A stretch of 64,000 nt of DNA from Gnetum montanum (lineage: Eukaryota > Streptophyta > Gnetopsida > Gnetales > Gnetaceae): NCBI GenBank assembly GCA_015680685.1, contig MNCI01004933.1, positions 1,351-65,350 of the forward strand, read 5' to 3'. Position 1 is the first letter of the stretch, and each line of letters starts with the position of its first letter. Both the position numbers and the translations under genes were made by a program. The notes beneath the pieces are model-generated. The model searched no databases and was not told the DNA's origin. It saw only the letters and a program-made list of their open reading frames with translations. Below, piece by piece: positions 22,859 to 35,244 of this stretch.

Positions 22859-23185
22859 GAATGCCTCGTCGACAGAATGACCAGGGAACGTTTGGCAAAA
22901 GAAGGTCATGGTCATGAGTTAGGATTGCCAAAACCCACACTGTTGAATGCTATCCCTATGATTCCAGTTACTGATCAGCCTAGCACGAGTCATTAAGACA
23001 AGAACTCGGGAGTATCTAGTGTCCCAAACCCAACAGCTATAGCAAATAATGCAAAAAATCTTCCGCAAGAGATACAAATGTTGGGTCAAATGGATCAAGT
23101 CTCAACAGATAAAAACACTCCAAATAGAAAAGACTTGGCCAGTGTCCTAACCCAGGTTACATAGGCCTTAAAACAAAAGAACACC

Positions 23186-24058
23186 TCCCTAAGTCTGTAT
23201 GACCTAGTAATGACCTCCTTGGTACATTGGGAAGCTCTAGTGCGTATGTTGACTTCAATCCCCGTTACTGAATACCTACCTGTAAATGAACCATCTATAT
23301 ACGTCGTATTGTCTCCACATCAAGAATCGAGGTCCACATATCTAGGATTTCATGCTAATGACATTAAACAAGACGAAAAAATGGGAGAGGTTACTACCGC
23401 CCCTATGTTTATAATGATACAAGTTAACCAATTTAAGATACATAGGGTGCATGTCGATGACGGGGTGACAACAAATGTAATACGTTTCCCAGTCATTGAA
23501 TGACTGGGCCTCATGGAACAAATATGGACAATGACAACATCATTCTTGAAATCCTTCAGTGGTTCCTATGTCGTGGTAAAAGGCATGATTACCTTGGATT
23601 TCATAGCAGGGGACCGGTTCCCCACATTGGTCAAATTTGTAGTTGTTGATGAGATGTTGGGGTTCAATCTGATTTTGGGACGACCTTGGTTAGCTCAACT
23701 AAAAGCCATATCATCATCGATCCATCAAGAAATTCACCTACCTTATGAGGGTGGTGAAATCATCATACATGGGGATGCGACAACGTCATTTACTTCCTCA
23801 CAAGTAGGAACGAACCAGGGGTCAGAGGTTGAACTCTTTGAACCTAAGCAAGACACCACTAGTGAAACCCTAGACATTGGTCAATCTCCAACCTGCGACC
23901 TTCCTAAAATAGAAGAAGCATCAGAAGATGTAGACATAGGAGCCATTCCCGTAGATGTGTCTTGGTTAGAACTACCCTTTGACGTATCCAGTGAGGGGGA
24001 TGGCGAGTACAAAATCATGCCTACACATCTCATGCTTCACAACAAATTAAGAAAATGA
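23186..24058 (+). pseudogene. Aspartic protease region of element A
   Basis: Retropepsin-like motifs are visible: HVDDGVTTNVI at about 23452-23485 (usual form x-V-D-x-G-[AS]-x-x-N-[VI]), and FNLILGRPWL at about 23665-23695, the C-terminal L-G-R-x-W-[LM] signature. The catalytic Asp of D-x-G is kept. A TGA at about 23501 splits the domain into two open pieces (23210-23503 and 23513-24058). In the intact element this protease would mature the Gag-Pol polyprotein. Downstream of LGRPWL there is an acidic linker before the frame closes at 24056. Confidence 0.78.
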
Positions 24059-24100
24059 AAGAAATAGATCAAGAACTAAGATGAACCATCACACATCGAG

Positions 24101-24240
24101 AATGACATTAAACTACCAAACGTCCGAAATGATGTTAAACTACCAAACGTCCAAAATGACATTAAACTACCAAGCATCCGAAATGACGTTAAACTACCAA
24201 ATGTATACAATGACATTAAACTAGCCACAATCAGAAATGA
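24101..24240 (+). repeat. 27-bp tandem array after protease of element A
   Basis: Five units of exactly 27 bp share the form AATGACATTAAACTACCAA(A/G). The first begins at 24101. The core TTAAACTA[CG]C[CA] recurs in arrays at 33.7-34.05 kb and 51.9-52.2 kb. Confidence 0.88.
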
Positions 24241-24668
24241 CTGGTTCTTTTAAAATTTACTGAAATAACTATAGTCTCTTCCGTTTCTTTAACAAAGATG
24301 CAATAATCCATCATGAATTTAAACTGATACGCATGGTCCAAAATGGCTTTAAAATAGAGCACAGTACATCCTCAGTTTACCAAAACTTTGCTACGTCATT
24401 ATCATTTACATTCTGCAAATTACAATTTCTATTTATTTTATGTTTACTAGACATGATTCTAGTTTACATTTACGTTCACAAATAAACTCAAAAAAGAAAA
24501 AAAATATATAAATATATGTAATATGGAGTGTTAACATGGCAATAGGATGATGACATATTACACCATGACCATGTTACATCTGTCCTCATACATTCAAATA
24601 AAAAAAATCAATGAAACCAGCCAAAAAACCAAAAAAACTGAAAAGACTGACAAGACTAACAAGACAAA

Positions 24669-27600
24669 TTATGCATTAGTATTAAGAGAGGGCTGGTCCC
24701 CAAACTCTTCTACGTCATCAGATCCCATCCCACTAGGGCCAGCCTCACCACCATGTCCCTAAAACAAAATAAAAACAACAAAATAAGTAAACACAAACTA
24801 GTAGATTAAAAGTGAAAAATACTTTAAGAAGGGGGGGATGAATAAAAGAAATAAAAAAATATAGGATTAAAACACTCATAGGTGGGAAGGCTTGAGATTA
24901 GCTTCCAGGCATCGTAGAATCTCTTCTTCAGGCACGCATGCCCAGTCTTTCTCAAGTCCGAGGTCGATATTGGTTAAGGTTTTACCCTTTTCCACTGAAG
25001 ACCAGGAAGGGCGCTCAAGAGAAAAAATACTTGTTGAATCTTCCCCATAGGTAGTGGTAATGGATCTCTCAGGAGACCCCTCCACTTTTGTACACTCAAC
25101 AAACTTGTCATAAAAAGAGTGCAAACCTAACCCCTCCACAAACATCTCCAACCGATGATGTTCAACTGATTCCTCCTTCAACCATTTTTTGTATTGGTGC
25201 TTATGATCTTTCTGATCCTGGCCCCATTTACGTACTTTGGATGTAAAGGATTTCCAGTCATGGCACTTCTTATTCAATAAATCCATCTGGGCCCTCTATT
25301 TGGCCAGATCCCGAATCGCCTGCACCTTGTTATTCAAGCTTGTCCAATAACGTGCATAGGTGATCTCGGATGTATGCCAAGTACTATCACCGACCAATCA
25401 AGTAGAGGCAAAATCATAACAGGCTTGCAATTCATTCCTCTCCTCTGTCACTTTCACCAAATTTTCTTTCAATGTTTGAACTTCAAGCCATAAGTATTCA
25501 ATAGAGTGCCTGCAGGTCCAGAGAGACTTGGCATTCAAAACAACACAACCTGAAACTGCATCATAAATCCCTCTTAGGATTTGCTCAATATCTTTGGGCA
25601 ATTCTGAGAGACCATCAATATGGGTAGCCTCGGAAGGAATCCATTGAATATTTTCACCTACAAGTACAAACATCATACATATGAGCTAATAAGAGATATC
25701 TAATAGATGGAAAAACATAATGAACTCAGGCACTTCGTATAAAGTACACACCTAATTTAGGATGAGCCCATTGCAGATGAGCAACAACATCGTTGACGAT
25801 GCCCATAACAAAGTCTACTTTGTTCGCCATCTCAGGCCACAACCTCAACTGACTAGTAGATGTCGAATCTATATGGGAAGGCACCTTAGCCAGGGCTTGT
25901 AACTTCGACACATCCACCTGAGATGCATGTGCTTCAAGCACTTCAGCATCTATGTTTGATATTAGGAAGAGTCATGATAATCAAAATGATGTATAAAGCT
26001 AAGAAGTACGAAATGCAGATCAAACTAAGAAAATGTACCAGGGAGCCCTTTGCTGGTCAGCTCAGGCAGATCACCAAGGTATAGAGAACCATCAAAGAAA
26101 CTGTCAAAAACACATTTCTCCTCGCTTGAATGCTTAATGGCATCTAAAGCCTCTGCAAGGGTTACTCCCATGGTGTTTGTTTCATCCTCTTCCCATAAGA
26201 TCGAAATAGCCTCAACTGCCTCTTCTCTCATTTCCTCCTCTTCATCATACCCAGTGATAACCATTTCAAGCTCACCCATTGGAGCTAATTCTTCCTTTTC
26301 CCTCTTAGGGGTATCCTCTGTTAGCACCAATAAATCTAAGGTTATCATGACATAATAGGTATGCATATTTAAGTAGGCAAATAAATTCAAAAAGTGATAA
26401 AAAACACTTAAAGCAAAAAAATACTTACCTGCTCCTGGCAAGATGAATCGAATCTTCTTTGCCCTTGGTGGTCTTGCCTCTGTAGCAAGTTCTCTTGAAT
26501 GCTCAACCATTTTCACCTTAGCCTTTTCCTTCCTGATAGTCTCCTGAATCAAGTGCTCAGCTCTCCTAATAGTTGTATGCAGTTTAGGTGGTTCCAACCC
26601 CAAGCTATCACGCGAATGGTGGGAATGACTGGATGCATCCCCTATTGTGACAGAGACTTATTCCTCGATGCATTCAGGTGGATCTTGGGATCTAGTGGTG
26701 TTAAATAAATGATAGATCCATGGGCGAGAGAACTATGAATGATCCCTTAACACATAATGGTTATCTCCATAGACCACTAAGAACTCGGCAAACGTACGGA
26801 GATAGCTCGCGAAAAAGGCAAAGGTAAAGTGGGATTTAGCATCAACATTGGAACATAGCCTAATGATCTCCTCATGGAGACCTAATACAAGGAACTGCAC
26901 CCAATTGTAGCACAGACCAGTCTCCAAGACTGAGCACATAACATGTGTAGACTCAATCCCAAGACTTCTTGCTTGGGAAAGAGACTTAGGGAACGCTCGT
27001 GCTCTAAAGAGTGGGTACAGAAAATTTACCTCCATCAAGCTAGTATTGGCTTTTATGGCAAAGCCCTTAGGACCCCTTGGTACACCTAGCCAGTGTTCAA
27101 GTTCCTTGATCACATGGCCTTATCTAGTTGCTCTATCCACTACCACCTTAGAACCATCTACTGTTACACCGAAAAGATCGAAAAAGAATTCGGTAGTTAG
27201 GTGGAAAGACACCTTAACATCCCAAACTCATGTAGTAAAATAGGAGACATCATCATTAAAAGAGTCAACAATGGAAACCATTTCGGTTACAGGATGTTAG
27301 GAGTCAAGGTAGTAAATAGGTCAATCAAGCCCACATTGGTAAGACGGCTAATGATTTGTTTAAGTACCTTCTTGTGCAACCACCGTTGTGACTCCTCTAT
27401 CTCTCCAAACTTCATAAAGAGAGTGGCCTCAGTGCACCCGGATATGATGGTAACCTCATCAAAGGGAACAACCACTGTAGAAATGACAAAGGAGAGATTG
27501 AGAAAAAATTAAGAATATGATAAGCAATGATGTAACACATATGAAAACCAAGCCTGGAACACAACCATTTACCATTAGCAAATGGAGTAGGCACACTTGC

Positions 27601-28557
27601 TGCAAGATCAACCATTTGAAAAAAATAGGCCCATTAGGGGACCAGTCCTCATTCAGCCAGCCACAAACTTGACAACATTCAAGAGCCCTCGAAAATTGCC
27701 TAGGATAATTGAAAATAGTATCCTTGGTCTGGCCTAGCACCGCAACATGAAGAGTGGGGCCCATCATGAACCCCTCCAAGGTTGTGCGTGCTAAAGCAAG
27801 CCCGCTATCATTCTCATGCAATCCATGCTCAGCAAAACGGGGCCTACAAAAAAAAAGTATTCATACATAAGCAATGATATAACACTAAAGGAACTAAAGC
27901 TAGTACAAGTATAAAAAGAGCATACCTGTCTACTTTGTATACTGTTCCAGGCAGATTTTGGAATAGTGTATGTACACAGCAGGCTAGAAAAAGTGTGCTA
28001 TTACTATTGTAATGGCTGCAAGATGATAATCCCCACACACGGGTCAAAGGACGTGTAGGTCTAGGACCTTTGGGAGCATCCCCCTCGACCATATATGGTC
28101 CCTCATCTATGTCAACAACAAAATCTAACATACCTTGTGTTGAGCCAAGCAACATAGTCTCAAAAATATCACGAGTCAGTTACTCACTCAAATGAGACCA
28201 TATGACAATGATGAAATTCTTCAAAATAAATGATAAAAATCCACCAACATTCAGAAAAAACCATATTACATGCGCCCCGATTCGCATGTCATAACTGGGC
28301 ATGTTCGGTTCCAAAGGGCCAAACCAAGATAGCACACCCAAAAGTTCGACCACAAGGAGAAAAGGCTTAGGTCCCCTGCATAGAGCCAGAACCTTAGGTA
28401 AATAACTTAAAATATATAAAACATATAAATTAAAAATAAATACAAAATAAATAAATAAACCTAACAAGTAAATAACATTCAACACACACACAAGACAACC
28501 CCATGAGAAAAGAACACCAGTATTCGTTTGGTGTATTTGATGCTCACTGGGGAACAT
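24669..28557 (-). pseudogene. Antisense multi-exon gene inside element A (function unknown)
   Basis: On the strand opposite to gag-pol, at least seven exons join with GT-AG introns: 27844-27925, 27475-27572, 26318-26428, 25950-26038 and 25658-25751, all 80-111 bp. A last exon lies at 24758-24669 after acceptor ttttag. Upstream, ATGs exist at 28557 and 28155. The product has an N-terminal globular part (ELEHWLGVPRGPKGFAIKA around 27055-27110), a basic stretch (RRAEHLIQETIRKEKAKVK, about 26500-26560), an acidic segment (YDEEEEMREEAVEAISILW, about 26200-26255), a coiled-coil-like segment (TLKENLVKVTEERNELQ, about 25415-25470) and a Gly/Pro/acidic end (GEAGPSGMGSDDVEEFGD). I do not recognise the family. 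Several in-frame stops (for example at about 27115, 27225 and 25397) show this copy is dead. Antisense extra ORFs are known in plant Tat elements; whether this belongs to one of those groups needs profile searches. Confidence 0.68.
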
Positions 28558-28734
28558 TGGGATCCGTTAAACATTAGATAATAGTTCTTTACAAGAAATA
28601 TGAAATCAACATTTGCAAAAAAACATTTAAATCACTTAGTTCCAAGAAACATAGCACTGACAAGTAGTGAGTATCCCATAATTCATGCTATCCTCAACCT
28701 CCCTTGCATCTCATGTGGAAATTTGGCAATTTTC

Positions 28735-28880
28735 ACTCTTCGCAGCTCACGCTGCAGTTTACATTCTGGCAGCTCACGCTACAATTTGCACTCTTCGCAA
28801 CTCATGCTACAGTTTACATTCTGGTAGCTCACGCTGCAATTTGCACTCCCCGTAGCTCACACTGCAACTTGCATCCTGGC
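28735..28880 (+). repeat. About 31-bp tandem array upstream of the antisense gene
   Basis: Units like GCAGCTCACGCTGCAGTTTAC alternate with TTGCACTCTTC or CATTCTGG spacers, giving a 31-bp unit with a 62-bp higher-order period. It lies about 180 bases upstream of the first ATG (28557) of the antisense gene, so it could sit in its promoter. Confidence 0.75.
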
Positions 28881-28885
28881 ACCCT

Positions 28886-30360
28886 GCAACCCTGTAACTG
28901 ACGCCTTTAATCGTTCCTTAGATAACTCACATCTACAAATGCCCTCAAAATGCAACGAAGAAATGCCATTAGTCCAAAAAAAATCAAAATCATGCCAAAA
29001 ATACCAAAATGTGGTGGTTCAAACGGCTCATGTTTCCCTATCAAAAAATGAATTTGTAGGTTTTGGTGTGCCCTGGGTCGCTAGGGCACATACACGCATC
29101 CCTGAAACTCATGCTAGGACACACACGCATCCCTACAATTCAACTCATGCCACACCCGTGTCCTTGCAATTCATGCTAGGGCACATACGTGTCCCTGCAA
29201 CTCATGCCAAGGCCCAAAGAAAAATAGCAATTCCAAAAAATGACAAGCCCCAAAAACCCTGTAATGCCCCAGATATCCCAAAATTATGACAAAAATCCAA
29301 GACATAACATGAAACAAATCAAGCCAGGAGTCCCAAAACCAAAATCAAATCACTCTCACTCCAAAATCTTATCAAAACGGTGGTCCTAACGGGTTATGCG
29401 GTTGCTCACACTGCACTAGGCAAGAGTGGAAGAAAACATACCTGTGCAGAGTCCCAGCCCATGAAGAAATCCTGGGTTGAGGAAGGCGTTGGAGCAGTTC
29501 TTCACTCTCCACCATGAATGCCAAGACTGACTACTTCTTCTCTTTTCCTTGTTCTTTCCCTCTCTTGCCCTTCATCCTGCTTAAGCTGCCCTGAATTCCT
29601 ACTGCTCACACTGCACACACTGCCCTGTAACTCATGCAGCGCTATGCACCTAGTTACTCATGCTCTGACGCTAACTCACACTTCACACTTTTCAATACCC
29701 TTTCACCATGGTTCAACCTATTCCATGTGGCTGCATTGCATTTTTCTCATTGGATGTTTTATATTATTATTATTATTATTTCCTACATTGTCTTCATCTT
29801 CATGCTCTTAGGATAGTTTCTTCTATTCCTTTTTATGCATTAACGCCTAAGCATTAAAGACAAAACAAAGTATGAGAATTGAAAATTCAAAAATCATGGA
29901 AAAATTATAGCATTAGTATTCACATGAAATATAAAACTGCCATATGTCCTGGTATGGCCTAAAACTGCCATATGGCCCAGTACGGCCTAAAACTGCTATA
30001 TGGCCTAGTATGCCCTAAAATTGCCATATGGCCCGGTAAGGCCTAAAACTGCCACGCGTCTACGTATGACGTTAAACTACTCTTGCATGCCATAGTTTCA
30101 TCAAGACATAAATTAATTACACAAAGCTAGTTTATATAGCAACTCCCCCATCAACAATCTCACTCACGATGCTCCCAATTTAAATTGGCATGAATCAGCA
30201 TATGGACAACAAGAACCTCTTTTCAATGTTTTCTATCAATGGACCTCACGGGGCCATAAAAAGAGCGATTAATCTAGAATCCTTAGATCTAGACTCATCT
30301 ACTTATGCTAATTTTGTGGCATCCACTTAAGAAACATCAGATTGCCCTGAGGGTACGACT
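28886..30360 (+). other. Non-coding spacer with repeats before RT of element A
   Basis: No domain is seen. Two arrays are visible: 29080-29215 with units around GGGCACATACG(C/T)(A/G)TCCCTG and CAACTCATGCC, and 29935-30060 with four units of about 28 bp (AAAACTGCCATATGGCC(C/T)). A (ATT)n tract lies at about 29762-29780. Confidence 0.6.
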
Positions 30361-31236
30361 AAAAATTTGGACTTAGAAGCCAACAACATCACTGAAGATC
30401 CCCTTGTTGAAGTCCCCATCACTATGTCTAGTGGCAAAGTTAAAACCTTAAAATTGAGTACTCTACTAAATCCACAACTTACCAATGACATTACACAAGT
30501 GCTGAAGAACAACATCAAAACATTCACTTGTTCATATACCGATATGCCAGGACTAGACCCTCGAATCATCCAGCATAACATCATCCTCGACGAAAAACTT
30601 AGACTAGTAAAGCAGAAAGCACGTAAGGTTAAACTTGAGATGGATTTGGCAGTTCGTAACAAAATTGCAAAGCTCTACCAAGCTAGTTTCATCCGAGCTA
30701 TTGACTATGCCGATTGGGTATCCAACATTGTTGTAGTCCCCAAGAAGAATGACAACATTCGCATATGCATTGACTTCCGTGACCTCAACATAGCCACTAT
30801 AAAGGATGACTTCCTGCTACCTAGTATCGATCAACTCATTGACTCAACTGCTAGGCATGCATTTTTATCCTTTATGGATAGATTCTCAGGAGACAACCAA
30901 ATCAAAATCAACCCAGAACACCAAGTCAGGACAACCTTCATGACACCTTGGGGCACGTTCTGTTATACAATGATGCCATTCAATCTCAAAAACGTAGGTG
31001 CTACATATCAACGAGAAATGACATATATATTTAGCAATTATATGCTTGATTCACTCAATGATTATGTAGACAACATCGCAATCAAGTCAAAAAAAACTAA
31101 GCAACACACAAAGGACTTAGACTTGATACTCAAACATTGTCTTAAATACAACCTTAGAATTAACCCAAAGAAATGCATCTTTGGAGTTAAAATGGGAAAA
31201 ATTATTGGCTTCATAGTCTCAGAAATAGGGATATGA
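30361..31236 (+). pseudogene. Reverse transcriptase of element A
   Basis: Open from 30367 to a TGA at 31234. The motif series of Ty3/gypsy RT is clear: ASFIRAIDYADWVSNIVVVP, then KNDNIRICIDFRDLN, FMDRFSGDNQI, FMTPWGTFCYTMMPF and the catalytic box YVDNIAIKS. The catalytic box normally reads YVDD, so the second Asp is replaced by Asn and activity is not expected. The thumb motif INPKKCIFGV follows, then GKIIGFIVSEIGI before the stop. This is the longest preserved protein segment of the element. RT copies the genomic RNA into DNA inside the particle. Confidence 0.9.
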
Positions 31237-32320
31237 GTAGACCCCGATAAGGTTAAAGCATTAACCAGCATGCAACCACCTAAGAACCTTACCAAATTAT
31301 GTGGTTTGCAAGGTAGACTGTAATTCATCAGACGCTTTATCGCAAAACTAAAGGATAAGTTGAAACTCATGTAGCACGTACTACGAAAGAATGCACATTT
31401 TCAATGGACCCAATAGTGCAAGAAGCCTTTGAGAACATAAAAATGGAGTTGGCTCAACTATCGATAGTTCATCCCCTGTAAAGAAATAAACCTTTTTACA
31501 TCTACCTCGCAACATCCGAGCTATCTATTGTGTCTATGCTTTGTCAAAAACCAGAAGATGGAATCGAGATCCCTGTTTACTATTTAAGCCCTTAGTTGCT
31601 TATGAACAATAATACAATGACATGGAGAGATCATGTCTTACCCTGGTCTTTTCCTTGAAGAAGTGGCAACATTATCTCTTCCGTAATCAAGTCAATATCA
31701 TTTCCAAAGACAACGTGCTTTGAGCTATCACCAACAACATCTATGAATCATGTAGGATAGCTAGATGGAAGGTGATGATTACAGAGTTTGACCTATGCTA
31801 TGTTGCTCAATCTTCCACTAAGGGTTAAGCAATAACCAATCAATTGATTGCATCACCCATACAAGATCAAGCGACAATCAACTCCGAATTCCCTGATGAT
31901 AATATTAACAGCATAGACACAGTGCCCGATAACTACGATGCAATCCTGTATTTTGATGGAGCATCAACCTCCTGAGGAGGAAGTGTTGCAACTGTCGTAA
32001 CATATCCCTCTAGATAAATTTTTCCCTTTTCCTATCGACAAAACTTCCCTTGTAGCAACAATGTGGTAGAGTACGAAGGTCTTCTTAGAGGTCTTATAGC
32101 AGCACTAACTTCGGAAATCACACATCTTGTAGTTCAAGGTGACTCACAGTTAGTAATCAATCAAGTCATAGAGGTCTACACATGCAAAGATTCTCACTTA
32201 CAACCATACTGTGACCTAACTAAACACTTACTAAAAAATTGATCAACGTAGATGTCCAACATGTTCCTAGGAATGAAAACACCATCACCGATACACTTGC
32301 TACACTAGCCTTAAACATGG
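31237..32320 (+). pseudogene. RNase H and second plant-type RNase H of element A
   Basis: After RT the connection reads NLTKLCGLQGRL and then a decayed Ty3-type RNase H (FYIYLATSELSIVSMLCQ, then PVYYLS). From about 31940 a second RNase H follows: YFDGASTS with the catalytic Asp, NNVVEYEGLLRGLIAAL with Glu, VVQGDSQLVINQV with Asp, and HVPRNENTITDTLATLA. This second domain resembles the archaeal/plant-type RNase H found in Tat-lineage elements and in host RVT_3 proteins. Stops at about 31976 and 32015 and elsewhere disable it. Two RNase H domains in tandem are the main basis for placing A in the Tat group. Confidence 0.8.
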
Positions 32321-32329
32321 CACCTAGGA

Positions 32330-33672
32330 TGTTCCATGCTTTGCCTAGTTCCATAACAAATTGTGCAAAACCTATAACCGATGCTCTCAACGAAATACCC
32401 ATAGTGTTCGTCAGCACTACACAAGCAATAGAATGGTATGATGACGTAAAAGAGTACCTTCTACAAGGTGAACCGCCACAACATCTGATGAGTGCCCTAA
32501 AGGACGTGATGCAAAAATGCTCTTGGCAATATGCATTAATAGGTGACACCTTGTGTCATAGATTCTATGAAGGCATCCTGTTGATGTGCGTCTATAGCGT
32601 TGACAACCAAACAATCGTGGAACAGGTTTACGAAGGACTTTGCAGAGGGCATATAGCACCCAAAGAAATGGCAATGAAAATTAGATGTTTGGGCTACTAC
32701 TAGCCACACATGGAGTATGATTTATTCTCCAGGGTTAGGAAATGTAACATTTTCCAAAGGCATGGTAACCTAATACATGTGCCACCTAATGAGTTGCATA
32801 CAGCACAAACCACATGGCCATTCCAAAAATGGGGATTAGACATCATTGGGCTGATAACATCATCATCTTCAGTAGGACATAGCTTCATCATCATTTCAAT
32901 TGAATATTTCACAAAATGGGTAGAAGATATCCCCCTTAGGAAAACCACGTCTAAACATGTTTGCAATTTCATATTAGAAAATATCGTGACCTGCTTTGGT
33001 ATCCCAATGACCATAGTCACTGATAATGGGCCACAGTTCAGCAGTATAGATACTAAACGCTTCTGTGAAAGCCTAGGCATTAAAAACTGATTTTCATCAC
33101 CATATTACCCACAAAGCAATGGTTAAGTGGAGTCTACGAACAAAATGATCATCATGGTGCTCAAAAAAATTTTGAATCAAAGCAAGAGATGATGGCATGA
33201 GTAGTTAATCTATGCATTATGGGCATACTGAACAAGGCATCGAACGTCCATAGGTAAGATGCCATATAGCCTTGTATACGGATCTGAAGCTGTGTTACCT
33301 TTGGAGTTACAAGTTCCCTTGTTGTGGATAATGCTCTTTAGCCTCCTCGATGAAGGTCAGAACAATGAGCTACGCATTATTGACCTTGACTTGGTGGAGG
33401 AAGAAAGAGTACGAGCGCTTGATCAAATCGAATGGTACTAGAGACAACGACGACGACATCATCAACATGATCCACATAAACGGCCGATCAAGGAAGGTGA
33501 CCTAGTTTTCAAGGTCATCCACGAACACTAAGAAAAACTCTCAACTAACTGGGAAGGGCCTTACTTAGTCATCAAGACATATGATAACGGAGCATTGAAA
33601 CTCACCGACATGGACAGAAACAAGTTCACCAATCCTACAAATCATGTATACCTAAAACCATTCTACGTCTGA
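32330..33672 (+). pseudogene. Integrase of element A
   Basis: The N-terminal part at about 32640-32800 precedes the catalytic core: WPFQKWGLDIIGLI (first Asp), IEYFTKWVE, IVTDNGPQFSS (second Asp), then SPYYPQSNG and, after a TAA at about 33124, VES with the expected Glu. The C-terminal part reads MPYSLVYGSEAVLPLELQ from 33259. A GPY/F-like segment follows (KEGDLVFKVI, NWEGPYLVIKTY) at 33495-33590, ending in PFYV and a TGA at about 33670. The integrase would insert the DNA copy into the host genome. Stops at 33088, 33124 and 33439 break it. Confidence 0.85.
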
Positions 33673-33689
33673 TGAGCTTAAGGTACGTA

Positions 33690-34060
33690 TCAGTCCTGGC
33701 ATCATGACATAAAAATGATACCACAGAACATTCCTAGAGCTATGACTTAAAACTAGCACCACAGAATAGTCCTAGAGCTATGACTTAAAACTAGCACCAT
33801 AGAATTTCATAGCATCATGACAGTAAACTAACACCACAAAGCTCTATCCAGTATCACACTAAACTACCATGCTTATCCACTAGAGTCCACTAAGACTATA
33901 AACTAGGTTGCCTCTTCATAGTCCACCATGACTATAAACTAGCATTGCACTGTCCGCTACGATGATAAACTAGCGATGTCCAAATGATTATGACGTGAAA
34001 CTAATCCATAATAGTCTGCTAAGACTACAAACTGGCGACATCATCAACAATGTGGCATCA
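33690..34060 (+). repeat. Degenerate tandem array after integrase of element A
   Basis: Repeated units of about 38-50 bp share the core CTATGACTTAAAACTAGCACC or ACTATAAACTAG. The same TAAACTAGC core occurs in the array following protease in A and in C. Confidence 0.75.
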
Positions 34061-35230
34061 TTTGAAAATACATCCTACTACAGCCGGCAATATGTTCTCA
34101 CCAAAAACTTACCGCCTGATTTGTCACATAGACTTGGATGAAACTGATGTTGTTCAAGATTTTGTTTTCCTTGAAACTCCACATGAGGGCTCCATTTCAT
34201 TGGCTACATTCAAGTTTAAAGTATTTTTCTAACTGGATCATTTGTGGTTTTCTTGTCCCCTTGGCGTTGTGTTTGTAGGATGACATGCCTAAGGTGTTCG
34301 TGCATGGATGCACTTCATCATGACGAGAAGGTATCACATTCTTCCTGACACTTGTAACTGGGTTAATCAATCCACTCATAAGTACATTTCCAACTCCTGA
34401 TACATCCCCTATTCCCCAGCATGCCCCCTTATCCTATTCAATTACATCCCCTAGACATATTGTATCCTACTCACCCAAAGCTCTTGACATGCTATTGCAC
34501 ACTGTAACTCCCTCAGTAGTCACAACGCAAGACACAGTACACAATGCATGACATAAAATGCTAGTGCTCAAACACGAGCACGGTACAAAAATCATGCTCT
34601 TTCAAAAAGACCAAGAAAAGAAGAAAATAAAAGAAAAGAAAACGATAAAAGAAAAAAAAGGAAAAGAAGAAACAGACAAAAAAGAAAGAAAAAGAACAAA
34701 AGGGTCAAAGAGAAAAGGTCTTCAAGACCCCGTTGACATCATAAACAAAAGACTATTGGTCATTCTCATACAAGCCCCAAGTGAGAAGGCAATTGTATTG
34801 AAAAAAAAGTTACACGTGTGTCTCAAAGAGACCATGTTGTACATCATTGCGTGGCTTTGGCTATTTACCATGGGCCCTATAAACACTCTTTATGAGTCCT
34901 ATTTCTCCAAAGAACGCACTTCCTATGTCTTGGATCCAAGTCTGCTAAATGTTGGCTATTGAAAAAGACCAAAGATATAGCTTGTTCACATGAGAAAATT
35001 CCTATCTCATAATCCCAACGACAATCATATCCCTAGATCAACTCTTGATTCCTATGGTTACAACCAATCCCCGTTCATCTTAAACCACATTTCCCTCAAT
35101 CCAATGTAGCTTTGAACACAGTGCAATGACATCTGGCCAAGGGTCAATGGACAATGCTTGGTGCCAGGTCGATCATGGTGTTTTGTACTTCTTTGTTGAC
35201 GCCTCTTGGGTGGATTCCTCTAGACGTCAA
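34061..35230 (+). other. 3' tail of element A, no gene recognised
   Basis: The region between integrase and polypurine tract holds one AG-rich stretch at about 34590-34735 that reads as a Lys/Glu-rich low-complexity segment in the plus direction (34558-34962 open). Nothing links it to a known domain. A simple-sequence origin is likely. Confidence 0.5.
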
Positions 35231-35244
35231 CAAAGAGGGGCCAA
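35231..35244 (+). other. Polypurine tract of element A
   Basis: CAAAGAGGGGCCAA directly precedes the 3' LTR start at 35245. This is the expected place for plus-strand DNA priming. Confidence 0.65.

Noticed and set aside
28180-28557. Hydrophobic ORF suggesting a membrane protein
   Set aside because: The hydrophobic run coincides with a T-rich stretch (about 28400-28480) that looks like an intron of the antisense gene, not a helix.
28735-28880. Regularly spaced repeats that might suggest a CRISPR array
   Set aside because: The units drift, there are no unique spacers, and the sequence is plant nuclear DNA.
34558-34962. Open stretch with a Lys/Glu-rich run in the tail of element A
   Set aside because: The charged run comes from AG-rich simple sequence; there is no domain, and nothing equivalent is seen in the other elements.
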